Origin: Plasmodium coatneyi
Lineage: Eukaryota; Apicomplexa; Aconoidasida; Haemosporida; Plasmodiidae
Assembly: GCF_001680005.1 (NCBI RefSeq)
Contig: NC_033567.1
Span: forward strand, 3,534,001 to 3,598,000
DNA length: 64,000 bases
Direction: 5' to 3'
Shown: positions 33,141 to 43,266 of the stretch, piece by piece
How positions within the stretch are numbered: position 1 is the stretch's first letter
How the letters are laid out: the number at the start of each line of letters is the position of its first letter
Made by a program: the position numbers and the translations under genes
Notes under the pieces: generated by a model
Seen by the model: the letters and a program-made list of their open reading frames with translations, nothing else
What the model was told of the DNA's origin: nothing
The model's database searches: none

Positions 33141-33942
33141 ATGTTATTCCTTGCGAAAATTGCAATACTCAGTTTGATACTCTACTTTTGCCAACATAAC
33201 CACCATGTATGACAATAACTAATAAATTTTTAGAATGCGCATAATTATTTATGATAAATTTATTTTTTATTTTTATTTGTGTATATTGGTATGTACATAC
33301 TGCACAATCTATATTTGCGCTAATTATTCACCCCCCTAATCCTTCCTTCGCCCTTTTCTTTTTTTTTAGGTGAATGCAATAAGCACATCATCATCACGGT
33401 ATGGTGGAACAAATAGCCAATATAGCACATCAGATGGAAGCGATTCAAGCAGTGAAGTATCCTTAATAAGCGCAACTGCTACGAGAACAGGGTTGCAAAG
33501 TCAATATATTAGCAGAAATAATGAATATCCTCCCAGTAGCAGTGCGTCCAATGGACCATATAATGGAACACATTCAAAATTAAATGTTAGTGATGTGTCA
33601 TATGAGACGAAAAGAAAAAAGGATAGAGGTGTGCGGGGTAAATGTAGAAGAATTTATAAAAAATTAACATGTAGCAAATTTAAACGTAGAACCATACTGC
33701 TTCTTATATTGGTTGCTTTAATTTGTTGTTCAGTGCTCCTCTGTTATGCGATTGTGAATTATGCACCATTGAGTCAAGGATCATCTCAAACCATATGGGG
33801 TTCGTTTGTAGTACCTGCACTTGGTACAATCCAGGAATGGTTTTGTAAAACTTCCTTTTATTCTTTTATACATTCAATTTTCACTTTTCTCCAACCTTTC
33901 TTTTCTTCCTTTTCTTCCTTCCTCCCCCATCTAAGTATCTAA
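33141..33942 (+). CDS. Two-exon exported-type protein with signal peptide and membrane helix
   Basis: Exon 1 (33141-33206) encodes MLFLAKIAILSLILYFCQHN plus two residues, a typical hydrophobic signal exon, and ends at a GTATGA donor. Exon 2 (33370-33942) begins after TTTTTTTAG and continues in phase 0. The product is about 212 residues: signal segment, then a Ser/Thr/Tyr/Gly-rich polar region, a Lys/Arg-rich stretch (ETKRKKDRGVRGKCRR), one strong helix (TILLLILVALICCSVLLCYA) and a hydrophobic, Phe/Ser-rich end that is partly low complexity. The short signal exon followed by one long exon is the standard layout of Plasmodium exported or subtelomeric families. No canonical PEXEL (RxLxE/Q/D) is visible, so it would be PEXEL-negative or surface-anchored. 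I cannot name the family. The last 30 residues may be an unprocessed read-through. Confidence 0.65.
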
Positions 33943-34004
33943 GTAGAAGGCCATATTATGGGGCATTAACCTAGAAAGCCCCTAACCCTACACCTTTAAC
34001 CTTT

Positions 34005-34085
34005 CATTCTAACACCCCTAACCCTTCATTCTAATACCCCTAAACCATCATTCTAACACCCCTAACACTTCATTCTAATACTCCT
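34005..34085. repeat. 22-base tandem repeat
   Basis: Three full copies and one partial copy of a 22-base unit (CATTCTAACACCCCTAACCC plus two bases), at 34005, 34027, 34049 and 34071, differing at a few positions. The unit contains CCCCTAACCC, so it may derive from telomere-like sequence. Confidence 0.9.
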
Positions 34086-34966
34086 GCCAACTTCCTTCCA
34101 CCTACCATCCAACGACCTACCTAACAACCTTCCTTCACATTTTCCTTCCTTCTTTTTTTTTTTCTTTTCTTTTTTAAATGAGAAGGAAGTGCTCATTCTG
34201 AGTAATCTATATTTAACTAGAATAAATGTTGCACAATGTATGTTGGGAGCATTTGTTCCTTCTTTTTTTTCGTTTTCTACTAAAGAATTCATGTTAATGC
34301 GTAATGAATATAAGTCAACAGAACTCTTTAATACATTCCTATTTGTTAGTAAAATTTTCTGCTGAAGACTTAAAATGCTTATTCATTTTGTTATAAAAAT
34401 TTTGACTTTATAAATTTTTTTTGTTTTTTTAAAATACATGAATATTTTCTTGAACAGATTAGTACTTTTCTTTTTTTTTTTTTTTTTTCGCATGCCAGTT
34501 TGGAGGTACCTTATCTCAAGTTGTTATTTAAACATACAAATGTAGGAAACAAAGAAAAAAAAAATATATATCCGTCTACCCCCCTCTAGAAATTAAAAAA
34601 AAAAAAGAATGGCAAGCACAATATGGGAATAGTACACACACAAAATAAAAAGGGGGAGGGAAGCACAACAACAACCAAAAATAAGGAAGCAACCACCAAA
34701 AAAAAAAAAAAGGGGGAAGCGCAACTACGAAAAAAAAAGTGGCTTACTTCCAAAAAAAAGGGGGGCTTGGCTTACACTGCTTTTTTTTTTTTTTGCGCAC
34801 AAAGTTGTTAATTTAACCATTTGTCCATTTCTAGCCAAACTACGCATCACCCTGCATGCGCTTCTCCTCCTCCGCATAAAAAAAAAGTGTCTTAAAAAAA
34901 GAGTGTGTTCTTACAAAAAAAAAAAAAAAAATCGTCCAAGAAGTTGTCCACGAAAAAAAAAGAAAT

Positions 34967-35370
34967 GCCCTAATATAAAAATTTGTCACACAGAACAAAT
35001 TGTCAAAAAAAAAAAAATTTGTCCAAAAAAAAAAAGAATTGCCCTAAATATAAATTTGTCACAAAGAAAATTGCAAAGAAAAGAAATTGTCCAAAAAAAA
35101 AAAGAATTACCCAATTAAAAAAAAATTGCAAAAAAAAATGCCCTAATAAAAAGTTGTCCAAAAAAATGTGCCCTAATATAAATTTTGTCACACAGAAAAA
35201 AATTGCACAAAAAAAAAATATATTGTCCAAAAAAAAATTGCCCTAATATAAATTTTGTCACAGAGAAAAAATTGCACAAAAAAAAAAAAAGAATGCCTAA
35301 TTTGTCACAGAAAATTGCAAGAAAAAAAATGTGCCCTAATATAAAATTTGTCCCAGAAAAATTGCCCCCC
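34967..35370. repeat. A-rich repeat array, unit about 70-74 bases
   Basis: Recurrent GCCCTAATATAAATTTGTCA followed by a CAGAAAA-type stretch, then TTGC, then runs of A and TTGTCC. Starts lie at 34967, 35041, 35140 (short), 35170, 35240, 35295 (partial) and 35333. Full units are about 70-74 bases; others are truncated at A runs. Lys/Asn-rich and Phe-rich ORFs on either strand here are translations of the repeat and not genes. Confidence 0.85.
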
Positions 35371-35627
35371 CAAAAAGGGAAGGAACCATGTTTTTGTGCG
35401 CACAAATAAATGCAGGATGAGGGGGGCTCATAGCCTCACCAAATCTTCCTATACAGTAAAAGGTGAGGAACCCTTTAATTTAAGGGAAAAGTACTGTGCA
35501 CATAAATAAATATCAATAATCAATTTAAGCAATAATAAAATGTGGATTCTTAATATAGTATAAGTATAGTGTTCTGAAAGAACAATTATATTCATATATA
35601 AGAAATAAGTGGTACGTATAGAAATAT

Positions 35628-35920
35628 AATGCTGAGAATGGAAGAACAGAAAATAGTGTAAAGGTGTGTGAGTAAAATATAATATGGTATCCTCCTTTAC
35701 CTTCATAATAGAGAATCCTTCATTCATGGGAGCCTATCATAAGTGAATAATATATATGGGAAGTGGGTTAATAAGATATATTAAAACATAATGCTGAAAA
35801 CAAAAAAGTAGAATGATATAGTATGATGTATGGGGTGAAGTATGTGGCTTCATTCTATAGCTTTATAATAGAGAACTCTAAACATTATGGAGCCTGTTAT
35901 ATGTGAGTTAAATATATAGG
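35628..35920. repeat. Two imperfect copies of a roughly 160-base unit upstream of the kir pseudogene
   Basis: Each copy starts with ATAATGCTGA (35629 and 35789), continues through a G-rich AT stretch, and has TATAATAGAGAA or CATAATAGAGAA followed by GGAGCCT and GTGA (about 35703 and 35873). The copies differ by many substitutions and small indels. They resemble parts of the sequence upstream of the intact kir gene, so this is probably a duplicated pir upstream segment. Confidence 0.6.
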
Positions 35921-36275
35921 AATTTAGTACATATATATGTATTGTAATTAAATCAATAATAATAAATATTTTCAATGTGGAATAGTAACAACATAGTGTA
36001 TAACCATAAATATGAATAAAACAGGAAGGAGGAACGAATAATCAGGGAATGCACTTCAAAAGGAAAAGTATACACCGAAGAATACATGTATTAGGATAAA
36101 ATTATTGTAAACCAAAATACTACAATAGAAAAGGGGAAGAATGGTGGTAATCGCACAATTCCTGCTAGGGAAAAAGGAACATATAACCATAAATAAACAT
36201 CTTTTCACGTATATAATTTATTGCAGTGTATAAGAATAGTGCAGTATACATATGTGTTGTTCATTATATTTGCAG

Positions 36276-36948
36276 GGAAACTATTTCAGCAATTCAAGTT
36301 CCAAGGTTACGTATGAACGCCTTAAAAAAACGAAGAACGTTCAAGAGTGTAGTCATGCGTATGAGAAGATAAAAGAAAGATTAGGTGATTCAGCAGAGCA
36401 ATATGGGAATGATGAAGAACAAATGAAGGAAATTATAAATATTTGGTGTGGTGCAAGTAAAGAAAGGGAAAAAGGAATATCGGGGATGTGGTGTACTTGT
36501 TCTTTATTATACTACTGGACAGGAAGTAAAGTACTCGAAATGTTAGGGGAAGAGGAAAAGTTCGAGAATATAATGAGTGTCGTATACGAAATAGTATGAA
36601 AAGAGGACCCGGTAAGTAAGTGTAAAAATGGACGTAATGAAGTAACCGGGGAATAATTTCGGAAGTTGATGGTATTGTACGAATTTACACAGGATTATAG
36701 GAGCATACCCAAGAACATGGACAAGGTGCATATCGACTGCTTGAGAATATATGAGGAGTACCTGGAACAGGCTTATAGGACCTATGCCGATACGCAGAAT
36801 ATGTGTCAAGCTAAGGACATGCAAAGCAACTCCTTCTGCAGCGCATGGCGTACAGTATGGAATAAACATTTTGCACGTTCTGCCATATTTTGCCCATCTG
36901 TTGTCAAAACTAATGTGGGCACAAATGTCACCCTCGCCAAGTGGACTT
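36276..36948 (+). pseudogene. kir (pir) pseudogene, exon 2 fragment with two in-frame stops
   Basis: After a good acceptor (ATATTTGCAG) the frame reads a pir ectodomain: SSSKVTYERLKKTKN, CSHAYEKIKERLGD, WCGASKEREKG, then CSLLYYWTGSKVLEMLG and NIMSVVYEI. A TGA at 36597-36599 and a TAA about 55 bases on interrupt it, yet the same frame resumes with pir-like sequence (DYRSIPKNMDKVHIDC, YEEYLEQAYRTYADTQNMC) until about 36850. Beyond that the sequence no longer looks like pir. No membrane exon or post-membrane exon follows, so the 3' half is missing. Resumption in frame means decay was by point mutation plus 3' truncation, not frameshift. A start exon was not identified. Confidence 0.85.
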
Positions 36949-37431
36949 AATTTTTTGCCCTGTGGACAAAGTTGCTTGTCGTGCACTCAACCGATATATT
37001 TAAAAAGGTTGCGCACCTTGTTTAGTGTAGCACTCTAGCTCTCTTCCCATGTTGCAGAGTTCACAAGAGGTATAGTGTAAAAGGAGAAAAATTCGAACAT
37101 AATGATAAAACTAGAAGCATACACGTTCAAATAAATCGCATTGTTAAAAGCTGCGCCTTCCGGGGGTCCAGGAATCGAGTTAATCTATTTCAAACCAGAA
37201 ACATGTCCTTCGAGCAGATTAAACGTATTTTATCACTTCTTTAAAGCGCTCCCTCTTCGGTAACTCCGCCTTTTTACAAATTAATGATTTTTTCACTAAA
37301 AGGGAAAAAAAGCGCGACCATGTTATGCAATCCAAAGTTTGCACATGGTACGTTTCACTACAATTTAATAAAAGGCGCAACTTCTCACAACTTGCAAATG
37401 TGCCGATATACAATCGACGCTGTTCTGTAAT

Positions 37432-38205
37432 TCACGTTTTCTTTTCTAACGCGTAGGAAGTGAAAACTTCTAGGTCAACGTTGCTGGCTATTTTTGCACT
37501 TTCCATAAACTCCCTCTGTTTATTGTTCAGCACGAATTGGCTCAGGCCTTAAGTGGTGTAAGCGAAGTGTGTTGCTTTGTAACGAGGAAATAAAAATAGA
37601 GCAGCGTGCAATAACGACGACAGGGAAAAACAAAATTGTGGATAACCTAAAATGCACTGTTCTCTAGATATACATTTCTCATTTTGTAAATTTAAAAAGT
37701 TGTACACTGCCTCTATGTCTTCCGAATCGAACACATTTTTCACGTTATTCTGAGGGCAGGTTAAGAGAGGTACATAAATAAACACGCGGAAATGTGCTCA
37801 TGTGTGCGTATACACATGTACATATATTCCGAAGAGTAACACCCCCTATAGTGCGATATTCTGGGATGGGCGAAACAACACACCCAATATATGCAGTGTG
37901 CCTCTTTTTGGTATTTTTCCCTATTCTGCATATTCGTGGCTATTTTGTTTACCTTCCTCTCTAATTTTTTGAGCTCTCCAATTAATGACTCCACTACGTT
38001 TTGCGGCTTTTCGAAATAAACGTAACCTAAAAGTCCCTTCAAAAATGTGGAAGGTGTTAATTAGCAGAGGTGTGTAGAAAGGACTCTGCTACTTTTTTCA
38101 TTTTTACCCTTCGCACTATTTTGCTACCTCAAATATTTCGGCTATATTTTTGCTCTTGATGTATTCAAGTTCGTCTACAAGATGTTTATGGCACGGGAAG
38201 GACAT
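37432..38205 (-). CDS. EFCAB10-like small protein, four exons
   Basis: Exons on the minus strand: 38205-38128, 38036-37953, 37749-37647 and 37547-37432, phases 0, 0 and 1, giving 126 residues. Exon 1 reads MSFPCHKHLVDELEYIKSKN, a helix start. Exon 2 reads GLLGYVYFEKPQNVVESLIG then ELKKLERK, the dpy-30/RII-alpha-like dimerisation pattern (hydrophobic helix, then a P, then V..LI.EL..L). Exon 3 reads FDSEDIEAVYNFLNLQNEKC, a degenerate EF-hand-like half. Exon 4 gives a helical end stopping at EKKT. The same order is seen in EFCAB10 proteins of ciliated eukaryotes, so an axonemal or gametocyte role is plausible. Introns are 91, 203 and 99 bases. It sits directly right of the kir pseudogene and marks the return of core DNA. 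Confidence 0.75.
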
Positions 38206-40626
38206 TCCATTTGAAAATTTTCACTTTAACATAAACGCGGGGGTGTAGAAACAAAGCTTTGCAGCACTATTCCTGTTTTTTTCTTTTTTTTTTCAAGTAT
38301 AATACCATTCATTTTTGCTATGTACACTTGTTGACATATATTTGAAGGAAAAACAAAAAAAAGAGGGTCCCAACTTGGCACTTAGTTAAAACGTTCCAGT
38401 AATATATTTCGAGCAATACTTTTTCTCCTAATCGTTGTGCATACTTAAACCTAGCACAGGGAAAATGTCTCATTTCTGCTGAAGCGACAAAATGTGTAAT
38501 AGAATTCCAATTATATTCTTGAAAAGGGAAACGCATCAAACCGTGAAAACGTAGAAACGGATGCCCGCTTAACTAACGGGAGGATTTCGCATAGAAAATT
38601 TCATTAACCTTTTTGTCTCATGTCCTATTCTTTTTTTTCATCATTTTGTAATGACGTTCGACAGTGTCTACAGGCGAATTAGAGAAAACGTCGCGGGAGA
38701 GCAGAGCGGGCCTTATTTTTATTGTTAAAAAAAAGGAAGCACCAAAAATGCATGCCCATTTGATGGAACAAAATTTTATATTTCCCCCTTCCCGCGGAAG
38801 TATTAACCCTTTGATACCTTTACCACACTTATGCAATACAGATGAGCATCCATACTTTTAAACCGCAACGCAAAGTTTGAATTTTTATTTTTTTTTTTAA
38901 ATGGGACAAGGTAAAAGAAGTGCACGCAGAGAATTTAAAAAAAATAACCAAAAGAGTGTAAAAAAAAAAAGTCTAAAAAATAACAGTTTCACTTTTCGGC
39001 ATTTCCCCGGCTCCTGTCCGATGGTGGAGCTTGTGAACAGTTACGTGCATGAGCCCTTTCACATTTGTCTGCACATTCAAATGGCTCCCCCTTGTTAAGA
39101 CGTCCTCACACATCGGAAACGCGGAGAACAATTACTGCGCTTGCATAATTTGCATCACCCGCTACGTCTGCAGTGCTTGTCCCCCTTTGCCTTTTTTCTC
39201 GCCGACTTCTGTATAACACCTCAAAAGGGGGCTCCTGGGCAGCAAGCAAATGCCGCGTTGTACAAAAACCGCCGCAACGAGGAAGAAATGGTTAAATGTA
39301 GAAAACGAAACGGAGAATCGCAAAATGCACACAACAGCATTTCCCCCTCAAAAGAAGTCTCCACATATTTTTTCCCTTCGCACAGCAAAAAAATATGGTG
39401 AAATAAATTGCTAAATTTATTTTTCCGAAATGAAAAGACCCAAAGGGGTCAGGCATGAAGCGGCCTTTTAAGGAAAAAATTGGCAAAACTGGGAATATGA
39501 GAATTTGCATAACAAAAGTGCCATGTAGTGGTGGTTTTGCTTCTTATCCCAACACGTAATTACGAACGGTTAATCATGGCATGTGTCATATGTGCGTGTA
39601 TATATCCGCGTAATGCCTTATATGTAAGAAAAAAAAAAAAAAAACGGGCAAAAAAGTCTACGAGTCAAAAATTGCCTCCTTTAAATGCCCAGCATAAAAA
39701 AAAAAAAAAAAAAAAAAAATGCATTTTCAAGTTAACAATTTCTGCGGGTATGTAATATAAATGCGTATACAAAACGTTTTCCAAAATTTTGTTTGTTCTT
39801 TCTTCCATGTGAATAAAAGCAGCGCTGAGAAATGACATGCAAAATAATGTGATAAAGTTGTTTGCGTACATTCCATTCATAACATTATATATACATCATC
39901 AGCATATACTCTTTACCGCTTTTACATGACATTTTACGTAAGGGGGATAATAAATTTACTCATCTCATCGCTAGCGCAAAGAAGATGATGTAAAAGGAAT
40001 AAAAAAGCGTTACTAGCAAAAATATGTACCATTATTATTACATACATAATGCGTACAAATTTAACATATCCGCCATAGATTTAATTTTCGTACGTATTTG
40101 AACTTCCCAGTCCAACAGAACATTCAAAAATATGTGATTCATTTGCATCATCTTGAAGTGAAAGTATAAAAATATTTCATTTTTCGTTTTTTTCAAATTT
40201 TAAAAACTGGGCAGCGGGAAGAAATTTACTACATTTTTTTTTTTTACACACGAAGGAAAAAAAAAAAAAAAAAAAAAAGCTTTTAATTAAAGAACTGTAA
40301 GAAAAGCTAGTATCGGTTAGCTCTACGTGTTGAAGGCCCTTTTTCTTACATTTTTAAGAATTATACCAGCGGAAGGGAACATTCTCAGCGTTCGGAGCGT
40401 AGCACTCTAAGCATAGCGTTACGGGGGGTCAATCTTTCCCAAGCGGGGAAATCTTTTCATGTCAAGGAACACTACAGAACAGGCCTAAACAAGGACGAAC
40501 AAAGTACTGCAGTAAAGAAAAAGACAGCCACAGCGATTAAGATATTTGTTAACGCGCACACGTCATAGTGCATGAACACGTATGTACACACCACATACAT
40601 GTACCCCCTTTTAACCCCCTTAAAGG
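38206..40626. other. Divergent promoter region, 2.4 kb
   Basis: Between the minus-strand EFCAB10-like gene and the plus-strand V-ATPase subunit gene. It contains long A runs (39629-39644, 39697-39719, 40257-40278) and a T run near 38889. No ORF with coding character and no RNA gene were found; promoters of both genes are expected. Confidence 0.45.
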
Positions 40627-41775
40627 ATGGAATTGTGCCTTTATAACTCTAAAAATGGCTACTTGGAAGCCTTGTTGAGAGGATTCCGTAGCAGTTTTTT
40701 AACCCCAGAGGAATATAAAAAACTAACCGAGGTGGACACGCTCGAAGATTTGAAATCCGTTTTAGAAGACACGGACTATGGATCGTTCATGATGGATGAA
40801 CCGTCACCTATTGCAGTCACAACGATTGCGCAAAAATGTAAGGAAAAAATGGCCCACGAATTTAATTATATAAGAGCGCAGGCAGAAGAACCTCTGAGAA
40901 CATTTCTAGACTACATCGCAAAGGAGAAAATGATTGACAATGTAATAAGTTTGATACATGGCACATTGAATAAGAAGCCAGCGGAAGAATTGCTATCAAG
41001 GGTAGACCCCTTAGGATATTTTCCACAGATGAAAGCTATCACCACCATGGATGTACAAAATTCTCATGATGATGTTTTGAAGGTGCTTCTCATAGAAACA
41101 CCCATAGGAACTTATTTCGACAACTACATCTCTGCGAACGCGTCGAATGAAAAGAACAACGTAACAACTATTCTTAACGAAATGGATATTGAAATTTTAA
41201 GAAACACGTTGAAGAAAGCATGGCTGGAAGATTTTTACGATTTCATAAGAAAGTTAGGCGGAAAAACGGAGGAAGTCATGGGCCATATATTAAAGAGCGT
41301 TGCGGACTTTCGAGTGTTATCAGTTACATTGAATACAATTAATTCTAGTCTAAGTTTGGAACTGCAAAAAGATAGAAATGATATGTTTCCATGTTTTGGC
41401 TACCTATACCCAGAAGGAACAGACAGAATTAGAAAATGCTGGAATAATGAAACGGTGCAGGCTGCCTTGGAAAACTATCCAACTTACTACAACCTGTACG
41501 AAGAATGCAAACAGTTTTATATGAAAAATGAAAATATGCATGAAAATAAAATTGTCGACCATAAGATAAAGTCTTTGGAAGACTTGCTCTATGAGAAGCT
41601 TGTGAAGTTGTGTGAAACGGCATTTGATCAACATTGCCATTTTGGGATTTTCTATGCCTGGGTAAAGTTAAAAGAACAAGAAATTAGAAACATTGTCTGG
41701 ATCTCAGACATGATTTTGATGAACAGGAAGGACTGCATCGATAGTATCATCCCCATATTTGAGCCCCAAATTTAG
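40627..41775 (+). CDS. V-type proton ATPase subunit d (V0 sector)
   Basis: The 382-residue ORF matches the AC39/VMA6 family along its whole length, and families usually run about 350-400 residues. Visible signatures are YLEALLRGFRSSFLTPEEY near the start, LEDLKSVLEDTDYG at about 38-51, IDNVISLIHG near 105, DPLGYFPQMKAI at about 126-137, and a carboxy end in which conserved Cys, Glu and Trp residues lead to REL-type EQEIRNIVWISDMI. Subunit d is a soluble, helical protein that sits on the c-ring and couples V1 to V0. In Plasmodium it serves acidification of the food vacuole, other compartments and the cytosol via the plasma membrane pump. The ORF has no intron and its ATG directly follows TTAAAGG. 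Confidence 0.96.
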   Translation: MELCLYNSKNGYLEALLRGFRSSFLTPEEYKKLTEVDTLEDLKSVLEDTDYGSFMMDEPSPIAVTTIAQKCKEKMAHEFNYIRAQAEEPLRTFLDYIAKEKMIDNVISLIHGTLNKKPAEELLSRVDPLGYFPQMKAITTMDVQNSHDDVLKVLLIETPIGTYFDNYISANASNEKNNVTTILNEMDIEILRNTLKKAWLEDFYDFIRKLGGKTEEVMGHILKSVADFRVLSVTLNTINSSLSLELQKDRNDMFPCFGYLYPEGTDRIRKCWNNETVQAALENYPTYYNLYEECKQFYMKNENMHENKIVDHKIKSLEDLLYEKLVKLCETAFDQHCHFGIFYAWVKLKEQEIRNIVWISDMILMNRKDCIDSIIPIFEPQI

Positions 41776-43266
41776 CATCCTTAAAATGCAGGCGGGGAAC
41801 GGGCGTGTATATGTGTATTGGGTGGTAATGAGACAATGTGTCAATGCGACAGTGGAATGTGCAGCTGTCCATCCACGCGTATCAGCACCTGCTATCCCCT
41901 ACCAAAATTTTTGTTCCAAATTTTGTTCATTAAATTTTTTTTTTAAGTGCTAATTTGAAATGTCATCATCTTAAACGACTTGTGTAACCCCCCACGTCGA
42001 AGTCTGCTTCACTCATGAAAATATATGCCCCTTGTGCCCTGTTTTATTCTGATGTGTGTGTCGTCCACGTTACTTCATGCTATTTCGTATATTATTATAA
42101 TTATTATCGTTATAATTTTATTATTATTATTTTTCTTTTTTTTGTTATTTTACCATGTATATTTTTCTTTATATGTTAATGTACACACGCCGCTTTACCT
42201 CGTGCACACATGTTAGGTAACGCATATCATATGGGTAAAAATTAAATCGGCATATTTTTTTTTTTTTCTACCAATCAAACCCCGTTTTTTACGTTTCTCC
42301 CCAATTGTAATTTGTGTGAAAATAATTAATTCTGAAAAAAGCTACCCACCGTTGTGTTTTCACTTTGAGTGTTTGGGAAGGGGCTCGGAGGTGCCCCAGC
42401 AGGGATGTAATCCTATAGACAAGTGCATGTGTCCGCGGATCGGTACGCGTCATACGTAAGAAGGCCCATTTCACGAGGCGAACGTATAGCTTACCCTCGC
42501 TAGCTGGAGAGAAACATGCCTTAAACGCAGCACCCAATTGGGGTAGCATACCATAAGCTGGTAAAACGAAACGTTCATCGGTAACTCATTTGTTACATTT
42601 GTTACACTTGTGCCATATATCAGGAAAAGTAGCTCACATTCGGGAGGTGACATTTTTAAGCAGAAATTATAATTTACTGGTAATTTTTTTTCAAAAGGTT
42701 CTTAAGAGGGTTCAAAAAAAAAAAAGTAAAAGAATTTTGATATAGACACGCATATATCAAAAATTTTACGTCACAAAAAAAAAGCGATGAATGGATAGGG
42801 ATTACAAAGCGGAAAAAAAAAGGCGCAGAAACGGTGAGAAAAAGGGGTGTGTAATTCGAAATATAGTGAAACGTCTTCACAATAAATTCATATGCAGACA
42901 GGGAAGTAAAACCCCGTTGCCACGGCGGAAATAATTATGAAGCAGATTAAAAACATCAAACGGATTGCACCTACGGTGCGCGGGAGGGCTACATCACATA
43001 TTTCAATTTAACACAAAAATAAATAAACCACTTCTCGAAAAAAAATAAAAAAAATTGTATTTGCTTATTTTTCACATGTCAAATAGCGATGACACATTAA
43101 GCAAACGGAGGTGTGTATTTTTTAAAAAAAATACTATAAAAATTCATTTTAATACAAAAATTAAACTATAAACGTTAAAACATAAAAAAAATAGTTGCGG
43201 TGTGTAGACGCGGTGACGCCTTAACAATGGTGCCCATGGCAACTGTGCCCCGATTTGCCAGGAGAA
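41776..43266. other. Convergent intergenic region
   Basis: Between two convergent genes. Contains ATT trinucleotide-like sequence (42088-42140), T-rich stretches and several A runs (42715-42725, 43130). No supported gene; small ORFs on the minus strand around 42289-42653 overlap each other and show no domain. Confidence 0.45.

Noticed and set aside
33450..33530. PEXEL-like RTGLQ in the two-exon exported-type protein
   Set aside because: The spacing is R-x-x-L, not R-x-L-x-E/Q/D, so it is not a canonical export motif.
34623..35409. Lys/Asn-rich or Phe-rich ORFs
   Set aside because: They are translations of the A-rich repeat array on either strand.
36543..36986. 147-codon minus-strand ORF
   Set aside because: Antisense to the kir pseudogene; no domain.
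29421..37431. SICAvar fragment
   Set aside because: I looked for cysteine-rich SICAvar-type exons in the island, since they often accompany kir genes, and saw none.
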